A DNA stretch of 64,000 bases, taken from assembly GCF_013624435.2 (NCBI RefSeq), contig NZ_CP061768.1, positions 3,500,001 to 3,564,000 of the forward strand, in the 5' to 3' direction. The position numbers were made by a program, and so were the translations under genes. Of this stretch, positions 8,634 to 23,885 are shown in pieces. Each line of letters starts with the position of its first letter. Position 1 is the first letter of the stretch. A model generated the notes under the pieces. That model was not told where the DNA came from. It saw only the letters and a list, made by a program, of their open reading frames with translations, and searched no databases. This stretch comes from Nocardioides campestrisoli (lineage in GTDB: Bacteria; Actinomycetota; Actinomycetes; Propionibacteriales; Nocardioidaceae).

Positions 8634-9575
8634 TCAGGAGCGGCTGTGGGCCACAGCGTGCCTCACCACGTCGAGAACCTCCACCGTCCCGTCCTCGATC
8701 TGTGCGAGCGGCACAAACGCGGCGGCGTCGGTCGTGCCGTCGATCTCGTTCACCCGCGGCTCGGCCCCGGGCTCGACGGTGGCCTCGAAGATCAGGTGCA
8801 CCCCGTGGAAGTCCTCCAGCCGTCCGCTGGGGGCGGTGCCGGAGAAGTGCACGTCGTGCACGTCGAGCAGCGCGCCGACCTGGCAGGCCAGGCCGGTCTC
8901 CTCGGCCACCTCGCGCTCCAGGGCGGCCGCGGGGGTCTCGCCGTGGTCGACCCCGCCCCCGGGCAGGGTCCACGAGCCGGTGTGGAAGCCGCGCCGGGAG
9001 ATCCTGGTCAGCAGCACCTCCTCCCCGCCGGCCGAGCCCTCCTCGTCGGTCGAGCCTGTCGAGACCCGGCGCACCAGGGCGTACGCCGCGAGCCGCTGGT
9101 GCCGCACCGGCGGATGGTCGGCCAGCGCCTCGGTCACCATCGGGACCACCGGGACCTCTCCGGCCAGCACGGCCTCGACCGGGTGCCAGGCCGCGTCCAC
9201 GGTGGACCCGTCGACCTCCACCACCCGCGGTGCCGGGGCGTCGGCGGGCACCCATCCCTCGTAGACGATCCGCAGCGCGTGCGCGTCCACCATCCGCCCC
9301 TCGCGTCGCACGCCCGGCATGTGCGCGGAGTAGACCCGGGCGGTGTCGCTGACGCTGGCGTCGAGCCCGGTCTCCTCGTGCACCTCGCGCACCACCGCCG
9401 CCCGCGGGTCCTCGCCGTGGTCGAGCCCGCCGCCGGGCAGCGTCCACAGCTCCTGCGGGGTGATCCACTCCGCCATCCGGGAGAGCAGCACCTCCTCGCC
9501 CGCCGCGGAGAACCGCCGGATCACGGCGTACGCCGCCACTCGCTGGTGTCTGGGCAGCTGGCGGGGGGTGCTCAT
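8634..9575 (-). CDS. Tandem Nudix hydrolase (two Nudix domains)
   Basis: The 313-residue protein carries two full Nudix domains. The first has GGGLDHGEDPRAAVVREVHE followed by ETGL, and the second has GGGVDHGETPAAALEREVAE followed by ETGL. Both fit the GX5EX7REUXEEXGU box, so both halves may bind metal and hydrolyse nucleoside diphosphate-linked compounds. Each half opens with a similar strand (HQRVAAYAVIRRFS; HQRLAAYALVRRVS), pointing to internal duplication. A Gly/Ser/Glu-rich insertion (STGSTDEEGSAGGEE) in the second half coincides with a REP-like DNA motif. The substrate is unknown. The gene is divergent from the acyltransferase gene. Confidence 0.85.
   Translation of the reverse strand: MSTPRQLPRHQRVAAYAVIRRFSAAGEEVLLSRMAEWITPQELWTLPGGGLDHGEDPRAAVVREVHEETGLDASVSDTARVYSAHMPGVRREGRMVDAHALRIVYEGWVPADAPAPRVVEVDGSTVDAAWHPVEAVLAGEVPVVPMVTEALADHPPVRHQRLAAYALVRRVSTGSTDEEGSAGGEEVLLTRISRRGFHTGSWTLPGGGVDHGETPAAALEREVAEETGLACQVGALLDVHDVHFSGTAPSGRLEDFHGVHLIFEATVEPGAEPRVNEIDGTTDAAAFVPLAQIEDGTVEVLDVVRHAVAHSRS
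9048..9066. repeat. REP-like 19-base motif inside the Nudix gene
   Basis: The sequence ggtcgagcctgtcgagacc closely resembles a short dispersed repeat that I recall as common in intergenic regions of high-GC actinobacteria. Here it lies in frame inside the second Nudix domain and encodes part of the RVSTGSTDEEG insertion. This is the only copy I noticed in the window. Confidence 0.45.
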
Positions 9576-9585
9576 GCCCCAAGGC

Positions 9586-9591
9586 TATGGT
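9586..9591 (+). promoter_or_regulatory. -10 element for a leaderless acyltransferase mRNA
   Basis: TATGGT lies exactly six bases before ATG at 9598. With the usual six- to seven-base distance from -10 to start site, transcription would begin on the A of the start codon. No Shine-Dalgarno sequence is present. Confidence 0.5.
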
Positions 9592-9597
9592 GACGTG

Positions 9598-10686
9598 ATG
9601 CCAGGACGCAGGGACCCGTGGTTGGACAACGCGAAGGCCGTGCTCATCGTCGTCGTGGTGGTCGGCCACGCGATCGTGCTGATGCCCAGCGGCCCGCTGA
9701 AGTCACAGGCCTACGACTTCATCTACTACTTCCACATGCCGGCGTTCGTGCTGGTCACCGGCTACCTGTCCCGCAGCTTCCGGTGGACCCGCCGGCACCT
9801 GTGGTCCCTGGTCACCACGCTGGTGGTCCCCTACCTGGTCTTCGAGCTCTTGATGGCGCTGTGGCGCGTCCACGTGGTCGAGCAGGTCGACAGCCTCGAC
9901 GTGCTCTCCCCGCTCTGGCTCAACCCGCACTGGCCGATGTGGTACCTGGTGGTCCTGGTGATGTGGCGGCTGGCCACGCCGGTCCTGGGCCGGCACCCGG
10001 TGATGGTGCCGCTCTCGGTGGCCGTCAGCCTGCTCGCCGGCACGGTCGACGTGGAGCTCTTCGACATCAACCGTGCGCTCGGGCTGCTGCCGTTCTTCGT
10101 GATCGGCCTGCACCTGCCGCGCGGGGTGCTGCAGGCGGCCAAGGCCCGCGGCTCAGGCCTGGCCGGGCTGGTGGTGCTGGGCGGGCTCTGGTGGCTGGCC
10201 GAGCGCACCGACGACCACTGGTCGACCCAGTGGCTCTACTACCGGGCCTCCTACGACTCCCTGGACGCCACGCTGGCCGAGGGCATGGAGATCCGCGCCC
10301 AGCTGATCGTGCTGGCGCTGCTGGGCACCTTCGCGGTGCTCACCCTGGTGCCGCGGCGGACCTCCCCGCTGACCCAGGTGGGCACCTACACGATGGGCGT
10401 CTACCTGCTGCACGGCTTCGTGATCCGGCTGGCCGAGCACGAGGGGTACGCCGACGCGATGCCCGGCGACGGGTGGGCGTCGCTGCTGATCACCGTGGCC
10501 GCCGCGGTGGCGCTGGCGATGCTGCTCGGCTGGCGCCCGGTGGCCACCAAGGCCCTGTGGCTGGTGGACCCGGTCAACACCGCGGGCGGGTGGCTCAGGA
10601 GAAGGGCGGACGCGCGTCGAGAGCGATCGACCGACGCCCCGCCCAGCGCCACACTCGAGCCGCACGGTCGCGGTCCTCGTCGGTGA
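9598..10686 (+). CDS. Membrane acyltransferase (acyltransferase-3, fucose 4-O-acetylase-like)
   Basis: The ATG at 9598 (362 residues) is supported by a -10 six bases upstream. The N-terminus RDPWLDNAKAVLIVVVVVGH with its conserved His is typical of acyltransferase-3 proteins of the fucose 4-O-acetylase (COG3594-like) branch. About ten hydrophobic segments follow, including YDFIYYFHMPAFVLVTGYLS, another family landmark. Such proteins move acyl groups across the membrane onto cell-surface sugars or lipids. The soluble C-terminal tail (DARRERSTDAPPSA) is encoded by DNA that overlaps, in antisense, the 3' end of the flavoprotein gene by 92 bases. The acceptor is unknown. Confidence 0.8.
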   Translation: MPGRRDPWLDNAKAVLIVVVVVGHAIVLMPSGPLKSQAYDFIYYFHMPAFVLVTGYLSRSFRWTRRHLWSLVTTLVVPYLVFELLMALWRVHVVEQVDSLDVLSPLWLNPHWPMWYLVVLVMWRLATPVLGRHPVMVPLSVAVSLLAGTVDVELFDINRALGLLPFFVIGLHLPRGVLQAAKARGSGLAGLVVLGGLWWLAERTDDHWSTQWLYYRASYDSLDATLAEGMEIRAQLIVLALLGTFAVLTLVPRRTSPLTQVGTYTMGVYLLHGFVIRLAEHEGYADAMPGDGWASLLITVAAAVALAMLLGWRPVATKALWLVDPVNTAGGWLRRRADARRERSTDAPPSATLEPHGRGPRR

Positions 10687-11854
10687 CCAGGTTGCCCATC
10701 CACCGCAGGGCCAGCGTCATCAGCCAGTCCGAGCGCATCCCGGGCGGGCCGAGGGTGGCGACCACCCGCGGGACCGTGGCGATGCCGGCGAGCCGCCGGG
10801 CGATGGAGAACGCCTCGCCGTAGTGCTCGCTGAGCAGGGCCGGCCAGGCCCGGCCCAGGTCGAGCCGGTCGGCCGGCGTCCCGACGATGGTCTCGGCGAC
10901 CAGCCGGCCGGTCTCCAGGCCGTAGTCGATCCCCTCGCCGTTGAGCGGGTTCACGCAGGCGGCGGCGTCGCCGATCAGCGCCCAGTTGCGCCCGGCGACG
11001 TTGCTCACCGCCCCGCCCATCGGGAGCAGCGCGGAGGCCTCGGCGCGCAGCGGGCCGTCGAGCTCGAACTCCTCGCGCCGCTGCTCGGCGTAGAAGCGCA
11101 TCAGCGGCTTGACCGCGATCTCCGCGGGCCGCTTGGAGGTGGCCAGAGCGCCGACGCCGAGGTTCACCTCGCCGGTGCCGAGCGGGAAGATCCAGCCGTA
11201 GCCCGAGAGCACCTTGCCCTCCTCGTCGCGCAGCTCGAGGTGGGAGGAGATCCACGGGTCGTCCGAGCGGGTCGAGGAGACGTAGGAGCGTCCGGCGACG
11301 CCGTAGACGGTGTCGCGGTGCCACTCCCGGCCCAGCTTCTTGCCCAGCGGGGAGCGGACGCCCTCGGCCACCACCAGCCACCGGCAGCGGACCTCGGTGC
11401 GTACGCCGTCGCGCTCCAGCACCACCGCGGCCACGCGGTCGCCGTCCATCACCACGTCGACCGCCTTGGTGCCGTCGACGGCGACGGCGCCGGACTTGAT
11501 CGCGGCCGTGCGCAGGTGGTCGTCGAGCTCGGTGCGAGCGACCGCGGAGCCCCAGTCGGGCAGCGAGCTGCCCGGGACCGCCCAGGGCAGGTGCAGCGTC
11601 TGGCCGAAGCCGTGCGCACGCAGTCCCTGGCTGACCGTGTGGGCCCGGAGCCAGTCCTCCAGGCCGAGCCGGGTGAGCTCGCCGATGGCGCGGGGCGTCA
11701 GCCCGTCGCCGCAGGTCTTGTCCCGCGGGAAGACGGCCATGTCGACCAGCAGGGAGTCCAGGCCCAGGCGGGCCGCCCAGGCGGCGGCCGCAGACCCCGC
11801 GGGGCCGGCGCCGACGACGAGCACGTCGGTCTGTTCGGGCAGGTGGTCGGGCAC
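10595..11854 (-). CDS. Geranylgeranyl-reductase-family FAD oxidoreductase (MenJ-like)
   Basis: GTG at 11854 gives 419 residues starting just before the dinucleotide-binding fold TDVLVVGAGPAGSAAAAWAA. A longer frame adds 30 residues with no family character. Further motifs are DKTCGDGLTPRAIGEL near residue 45 and WALIGDAAACVNPLNGEGID with YGLETG, which define the geranylgeranyl reductase/menaquinone reductase family. Members saturate isoprenoid double bonds in quinones, lipids or pigments using FAD. In many actinobacteria the MenJ homologue lies beside the nuo genes, which are not seen here, so the substrate is open. The 3' end overlaps the convergent acyltransferase gene by 92 bases. Confidence 0.8.
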   Translation of the reverse strand: MPDHLPEQTDVLVVGAGPAGSAAAAWAARLGLDSLLVDMAVFPRDKTCGDGLTPRAIGELTRLGLEDWLRAHTVSQGLRAHGFGQTLHLPWAVPGSSLPDWGSAVARTELDDHLRTAAIKSGAVAVDGTKAVDVVMDGDRVAAVVLERDGVRTEVRCRWLVVAEGVRSPLGKKLGREWHRDTVYGVAGRSYVSSTRSDDPWISSHLELRDEEGKVLSGYGWIFPLGTGEVNLGVGALATSKRPAEIAVKPLMRFYAEQRREEFELDGPLRAEASALLPMGGAVSNVAGRNWALIGDAAACVNPLNGEGIDYGLETGRLVAETIVGTPADRLDLGRAWPALLSEHYGEAFSIARRLAGIATVPRVVATLGPPGMRSDWLMTLALRWMGNLVTDEDRDRAARVWRWAGRRSIALDARPPFS

Positions 11855-11977
11855 CTCCCGATTCTCGCAGGCGGTCGGCTGCGACCCAAACGCCGCCTGC
11901 CCTCGACAGCGGGCCGGGGCGTGGAGCAGGGTGGTGCCGGTCACGTACGCCGCGCGACGCCGATCTCGGGAGGATCC

Positions 11978-13828
11978 ATGTCAGCACGCACCTCAGGTCC
12001 CGCGCTCCTCGCAGCCGCCGCCAGCCTCGCCCTGTGCGCCACCGTCGCGCCGGTGGCCCCCGCCTCCGCGGAGCCGGACGCCCAGGTCCCCGCGGCACGT
12101 CCCACCACCAAGGTGCCGACCGCGGTCGGCCGCGGCGGCGCGGTGACCACCGTCGACCCGGAGGCCACGCGGGCCGGGCTCAAGGTGCTGCGTGCCGGGG
12201 GCAACGCCGTCGACGCCGCGGTCGCCGCGGCGTCCACCCTCGGGGTCACCGAGCCCTACAGCGCCGGCATCGGCGGCGGCGGCTACTTCGTCCTCTACGA
12301 GGCGAAGACCGGCCGGGTGCGCACCCTCGACGGACGCGAGACCGCGCCGGCCAGGGCCCGCCGCGACGACTTCGTCGACCCCGCGACCGGCAAGCCTTAC
12401 AACTTCACCCCCGAGCTGGTCACCAGCGGGGTCAGCGTCGGCGTGCCCGGCACCCTGAAGACCTGGCAGAAGGCGCTGCGCCGCTGGGGCACCTGGTCCC
12501 TGGGCGAGGCCCTCGCGCCGGCGACCAAGGTCGCCCGGAGGGGCTTCAAGGTCGACGCGACGTTCCGCGAGCAGACGCTCGACAACGCCGTCCGGTTCGC
12601 CGCCACCAAGGAGAGCAGGCGGCTCTGGCTGCCGGGCGGGGACGCCCCGCGGGTGGGCTCGATCTTCCGCAACCCCGACCTGGCCGACACCTACCGGCGG
12701 ATCGCCCGGGAGGGGACCAAGGCGTTCTACACCGGCCCGATGGCCCGCGACATCGTGCGCGCGGTCCAGAACCCCGACAAGACCCGGAGCACCCAGCTGC
12801 CCGTCCCGCCCGGCAAGCTGAGCCTGCGGGACCTGCGCGGCTACGACGTCGCGGCGCAGCGCCCGACCCGCAGCGACTACCGCGGCTACCAGGTCTACGG
12901 GATGGCGCCCTCGTCCTCGGGCGGCAGCACGGTCGGGGAGGCGCTCAACATCCTGGAGCGCTACGACCTGTCGTCGATGTCGGTCACCGACGCGTTGCAC
13001 CACTACTTGGAGGCCAGCGCCCTGGCCTTCGCCGACCGCGGCAAGTACCTCGGCGACCCGGCCTTCGTCGACGTCCCGCTGCGCGACCTGCTCAGCGACA
13101 CCTACGCGGCCGAGCGGGCCTGCGCGATCACCCCCGGCAAGGCGTTCGCCAAGCCCACCGCGGCCGGCTCGGTCACCGGGTACGACGGGGTCTGCGGCGC
13201 GGCGCCCGCGGCCGGGACCCTCGACCCGGACACGGAGAACATCTCCACCACCAACCTCACGGTCGCCGACCGCTGGGGCAACGTCGTGGAGTACACGCTG
13301 ACGATCGAGCAGACCGGCGGCTCCGGGATCACGGTGCCGGGGCGCGGCTTCCTGCTCAACAACGAGCTGACCGACTTCAGCACGGTCTACGACTCGACCG
13401 ACCCGAACCGGATCCAGCCGCGCAAGCGGCCGCGCTCCTCGATGTCCCCGACGATCGTGCTCAAGGACGGCAAGCCGTTCCTGGCGCTCGGCTCGCCCGG
13501 CGGCTCGACCATCATCACCACCGTGCTGCAGATCCTGGTCAACCGGATCGACCTCGGGATGACCCTGCCCGAGGCGGTCGCGGCGCCGCGCGCCACCCAG
13601 CGCAACACCGCCAGCACCACCGCCGAACCGGAGTTCATCGCCGCCCACGGCCCCGCGCTGACCGCCTACGGGCACACGCTGGTGCCCTCCGGCGACGCGT
13701 TCACCAGCCGGGCGGAGATCGGGGCGGCGACCGCCATCGAGATCGCCGGACGACGGCTGACCGCGGTCTCCGAGCCCGTACGCCGCGGCGGGGGCGCCGC
13801 CGAGGTGGTGACCCCGCGCTCGCGCTGA
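11978..13828 (+). CDS. ggt: Secreted gamma-glutamyltransferase
   Basis: ATG at 11978 follows a good ribosome site (gggagg, six bases upstream) and yields 616 residues with a signal peptide (LLAAAASLALCATVAPVAPASA). The large subunit has RAGGNAVDAAVAAASTLGVT and GIGGGGYFVLY. The autoprocessing and catalytic Thr is Thr424 in ENISTTNLTVADRWGNVVEY. The small subunit has LNNELTDFS, then SPTIVLKDGKPFLALGSPGG and a pocket (PGGSTIIT). The enzyme cleaves or transfers the gamma-glutamyl group of glutathione-like peptides outside the cell. The usual TTHLSV is here TTNLTV. Amino acids released could feed the 5-oxoproline locus at 54.5-60.5 kb, though the two are not linked. Confidence 0.92.
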   Translation: MSARTSGPALLAAAASLALCATVAPVAPASAEPDAQVPAARPTTKVPTAVGRGGAVTTVDPEATRAGLKVLRAGGNAVDAAVAAASTLGVTEPYSAGIGGGGYFVLYEAKTGRVRTLDGRETAPARARRDDFVDPATGKPYNFTPELVTSGVSVGVPGTLKTWQKALRRWGTWSLGEALAPATKVARRGFKVDATFREQTLDNAVRFAATKESRRLWLPGGDAPRVGSIFRNPDLADTYRRIAREGTKAFYTGPMARDIVRAVQNPDKTRSTQLPVPPGKLSLRDLRGYDVAAQRPTRSDYRGYQVYGMAPSSSGGSTVGEALNILERYDLSSMSVTDALHHYLEASALAFADRGKYLGDPAFVDVPLRDLLSDTYAAERACAITPGKAFAKPTAAGSVTGYDGVCGAAPAAGTLDPDTENISTTNLTVADRWGNVVEYTLTIEQTGGSGITVPGRGFLLNNELTDFSTVYDSTDPNRIQPRKRPRSSMSPTIVLKDGKPFLALGSPGGSTIITTVLQILVNRIDLGMTLPEAVAAPRATQRNTASTTAEPEFIAAHGPALTAYGHTLVPSGDAFTSRAEIGAATAIEIAGRRLTAVSEPVRRGGGAAEVVTPRSR

Positions 13829-13832
13829 ACGT

Positions 13833-14687
13833 TCAGGCCCGGATCGCCGCGGGGACCCCGTCGCTGAACACCTCGGGGACGGGCGGGAAGCACTCCGCGG
13901 TCCCCACCGCGACCCGGGCCGCGCTCCATGCGGCGGCACAGGCGTCGAGCAGGTCGTCCACCGCGTACCCGGGGCCGGCCGCGAGCCACGGCACGGGGAA
14001 ACCGGCGGCGCGCAGGGCGGCCACCCGCGCCTGCTGCCCCTCGGGGGTCCGCTTGCCGGCCAGGACCGGCTCCCCCGCCAGCCGGGCGAACGACAGCTCG
14101 GGGTGCACCTCGACGACGGCGACCGGCGGGCCGGAGCGGACGTAGCCGTCGGCGTCGAGGATCCGCTCGCGCAGCGCGTAGGACTGCGCGGCGGCGCTCA
14201 TCGCCTCGGTGCCCGCGGTGGCCTCCAGGTTGGCGGCTCGTGCCTCGGCGTACGTGGTCGCCTCGTAGGCGGCGCGGGTCAGGGTGGTGAAGACGGAGCT
14301 GCCCTTGCCCGGCAGCTCCCGGCGCACCAGGACGTCGGCCTGCCGGCGGCCTGCGTCCGGCAGTCCGATCGGGATGTCCACGCCGACCACCTGGACTGCG
14401 GCCGACTCACGCGCCAGCTCCACCAGCCGGGCCAGGGACGACCCGGCCAGCACCTGGCAGCGGCCGCCGGTCAGCAGCGCGCCGACCCAGCCGCCCGGGC
14501 AGGCGTCCACGCCGAGCACCGGAGGAGCGTCGGGGAGCCGCACCGGCGACGAGAGGTCGTCGGCCCGCGCGCGGAGCGCCGCGACCGTCTCCCGCACGTC
14601 CACGCCCAGCCGGCCCCCCAGGTCGGTCAGGTCGGCGAGCACCCGCTCGACCTCGGCACGCAACTGGTCAGGCTCCACGCCCGGCAT
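13833..14687 (-). CDS. DUF429 domain protein (predicted RNase H-fold nuclease)
   Basis: The 284-residue protein has an N-terminal helical part of about 55 residues, then the DUF429 fold: VLGVDACPGGWVGALL, VGVDIPIGLPDAGRR, ELPGKGSSVFTTLTRAAYEA, and the late acidic stretch PPVAVVEVHPELSFARLAG with YAVDDLLDACAAAWSA. The conserved Asp residues resemble an RNase H-like active site and the family is predicted, not shown, to be a nuclease. The gene converges with ggt, leaving four bases between stops, and lies between ggt and the rpoC terminator. The actual substrate is unknown. Confidence 0.75.
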   Translation of the reverse strand: MPGVEPDQLRAEVERVLADLTDLGGRLGVDVRETVAALRARADDLSSPVRLPDAPPVLGVDACPGGWVGALLTGGRCQVLAGSSLARLVELARESAAVQVVGVDIPIGLPDAGRRQADVLVRRELPGKGSSVFTTLTRAAYEATTYAEARAANLEATAGTEAMSAAAQSYALRERILDADGYVRSGPPVAVVEVHPELSFARLAGEPVLAGKRTPEGQQARVAALRAAGFPVPWLAAGPGYAVDDLLDACAAAWSAARVAVGTAECFPPVPEVFSDGVPAAIRA

Positions 14688-14711
14688 CCTGCCACCGGCG
14701 CGGGAACGGCA

Positions 14712-14747
14712 CAGGGCCGGACCCCGCGGGTGCGGGATCCGGCCCTG
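14712..14747 (-). terminator. rpoBC terminator hairpin
   Basis: A 16-bp stem (cagggccggaccccgc against gcgggatccggccctg, one mismatch) with a four-base loop lies 18 bases past the rpoC stop. No clear T-run follows, as is common in high-GC actinobacteria. Confidence 0.65.
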
Positions 14748-14765
14748 GCCGGTGAAGCGGTGGAA

Positions 14766-18635
<3,870 letters not shown>

Positions 18636-18655
18636 TGTGTTGATTCCCTACCTTC

Positions 18656-22198
<3,543 letters not shown>

Positions 22199-22419
22199 GA
22201 TGCGTCCTTCGAATGATCGCTGAAGGTGAAGTGGCGCCACCCACCACTACAGCACCCGTTCCGGTCAGGGTGTGAGCATCTGAGGGCAGACGCAAAGATT
22301 GATCTTAACGCGTCTCGGCACGCAGGGCAAACCCCCGACGGAGGTCGATTCCACTGCGGTTGCGGAAGATGATGACTCGCGCGAGCGCTCCAGGTCAAGC
22401 CGCGTCGCGGAGCAGCACG

Positions 22420-22456
22420 AAAGGCGGCCACCCCCGTCGCCGGGGATGACCGCCTT
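22420..22456 (-). terminator. Hairpin after rplL
   Basis: On the minus strand AAGGCGGTCA pairs with TGGCCGCCTT (one G-T pair) and is followed by TTTCGTGCT. It lies 37 bases past the rplL stop and about 220 bases before rpoB. It probably lets only part of the ribosomal-protein transcripts read into rpoBC. Confidence 0.6.
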
Positions 22457-22492
22457 CCATGGTCGTGCAGGTGTCCCCCGGAGGGGACGAGG

Positions 22493-22882
22493 TCACTTGA
22501 GCGTGACGGTGGCGCCGGCGCCCTCGAGGGACTCCTTGGCCTTCTCGGCGGCCTCCTTGGTGACCTTCTCGAGGATCGCCTTGGGGGCGCTCTCGACGAG
22601 GTCCTTGGCCTCCTTCAGGCCGAGGGAGGTCAGGGCGCGCACCTCCTTGATGACGTTGATCTTCTTGTCGCCGGCGGACTCGAGGACGACGTCGAACTCG
22701 TCCTGCTCGGCGGCGGCCTCGCCACCGGCGGCGCCGCCGGCAGCGGGGGCGGCGGCAACGGCGACGGGCGCCGCGGCGGTCACGCCGAAGGTCTCCTCGA
22801 ACTCCTTGACGAACTCGGAGAGCTCGATGAGGGTCATCTCCTTGAACGCGTCGAGGAGGTCAGCGGTGCTGAGCTTCGCCAT
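22493..22882 (-). CDS. rplL: 50S ribosomal protein L7/L12
   Basis: The 129-residue stalk protein recruits translation factors to the ribosome. The N-terminal dimerisation part ([20 protein letters not shown]) is followed by an Ala/Gly-rich hinge ([20 protein letters not shown]) and the C-terminal factor-binding domain ([20 protein letters not shown] then [13 protein letters not shown]). It follows rplJ by 81 bases, the usual stalk-protein pair. Confidence 0.98.
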   Translation of the reverse strand: MAKLSTADLLDAFKEMTLIELSEFVKEFEETFGVTAAAPVAVAAAPAAGGAAGGEAAAEQDEFDVVLESAGDKKINVIKEVRALTSLGLKEAKDLVESAPKAILEKVTKEAAEKAKESLEGAGATVTLK

Positions 22883-22963
22883 GGTTGGCGGTTCCTTCCA
22901 TTCGTTGGACGGGCCGGGGTGACGGACCGTCCGGGGGTTTCAGGTGGTGGTGGGTACGACGCC

Positions 22964-23602
22964 TCAGGCGTCGGTGGCCTCGGTCGACTCGGTGTCGGCC
23001 GGTGCCTCCTCGGCAGCGGGAGCAGCAGCCTCGTCGGCAGCGGCCTCCGGCGCCGGCGTACCGGCACCACCTGCGAGGATCGAGGGGTCCTGCTCGGCCT
23101 TCGCCTGCAGGGCGCCGGCGAGCCGGGCAGCCTGCGCGAGCGGGGCGTTGAGCAGGTAGACGGCCTGGGAGAGGGAGGCGAGCATCGCGCCCGCCATCTT
23201 GCCCAGGAGCACCTCACGCGACTCGAGGTCGGCCAGCTTGGCCACCTCTGCCGCGTCGAGGGTGTTTCCGTCGAGGACGCCGCCCTTGATCACGAGGGCG
23301 GGGTTCGCCTTGGCAAAGTCACGCAGACCCTTGGCGGCCTCCACCACGTCACCGCTGATGAACGCGATGGCGGTGGGACCGGTCAGCAGGTCGTCGAAGC
23401 CTTCGATGCCCGCCTCATTGGCGGCCAGCTTGGCCAGCGTGTTCTTGACCACGGCGTAGTTGGCGTTCTCGCCGAGGGAGCGCCGCAGATCCTGCAGCTG
23501 CTTCACGGTGAGACCGCGGTACTCGGTCAGCACAGCGCCGGCGGACTCGTTGAACGACTCAACGATCTCCGCGACGGCTGCTGTCTTCTCTGGCCGCGCC
23601 AT
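22964..23602 (-). CDS. rplJ: 50S ribosomal protein L10
   Basis: L10 anchors L7/L12 dimers to 23S rRNA. The 212-residue protein opens [20 protein letters not shown], has the RNA-binding [20 protein letters not shown] segment, and ends with a long Ala/Glu-rich tail ([20 protein letters not shown]) longer than in many bacteria but usual in actinobacteria. A hairpin-containing leader upstream probably mediates feedback by the L10-L12 complex. Confidence 0.97.
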   Translation of the reverse strand: MARPEKTAAVAEIVESFNESAGAVLTEYRGLTVKQLQDLRRSLGENANYAVVKNTLAKLAANEAGIEGFDDLLTGPTAIAFISGDVVEAAKGLRDFAKANPALVIKGGVLDGNTLDAAEVAKLADLESREVLLGKMAGAMLASLSQAVYLLNAPLAQAARLAGALQAKAEQDPSILAGGAGTPAPEAAADEAAAPAAEEAPADTESTEATDA

Positions 23603-23650
23603 GGGTCTCCTTCCGGACTACGTCGAAGACTGTCGGGCAAGGACCCCTGG

Positions 23651-23685
23651 AAAAGACGAACGCCCCGGGCACAGGGCCCAGGGCG
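23651..23685 (-). terminator. Attenuator hairpin in the L10 leader
   Basis: On the minus strand CGCCCTGGGC pairs with GCCCGGGGCG across a five-base loop, directly followed by TTCGTCTTTT. It stands about 50 bases ahead of the rplJ start, so it would end or attenuate transcription inside the leader. Confidence 0.65.
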
Positions 23686-23812
23686 TGGACCCGGATCTCT
23701 CCGGGCTACTCTCTGGCACCTGCGCTGGCCGTCCGCTTCCACGGAACCTTCGATCGATGCTCCACGGGGGAGCTCCGACCACCGGCGGTCTCTGGTTACC
23801 TGCACACCATAG
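23686..23812 (-). ncRNA. Ribosomal protein L10 leader (cis-regulatory RNA)
   Basis: The roughly 130 bases upstream of the attenuator, read on the minus strand, are untranslated and rich in complementary segments (for example CCGGTGGTCGGAGCTCC, and GGTTCCGTGGAAGC). They sit where the autoregulatory L10 leader is found in other bacteria. The placement and the following attenuator support the call. I cannot confirm the kink-turn by eye and the 5' limit is approximate. Confidence 0.5.
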
Positions 23813-23885
23813 GCGGGTCTCCCGCAGCCGACCAAATCGACGAACTCGGTCCGCACAGCGGTCGCTCCGTGATCGAATTCCTTCT

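Noticed and set aside
4184..9352. Plus-strand open frame of 1722 codons
   Set aside because: It lies opposite the FAD/Fe-S dehydrogenase and transhydrogenase genes. High GC removes stop codons from the antisense frame. The translation is low-complexity, rich in Arg, Gly, His and Val, with no family motif.
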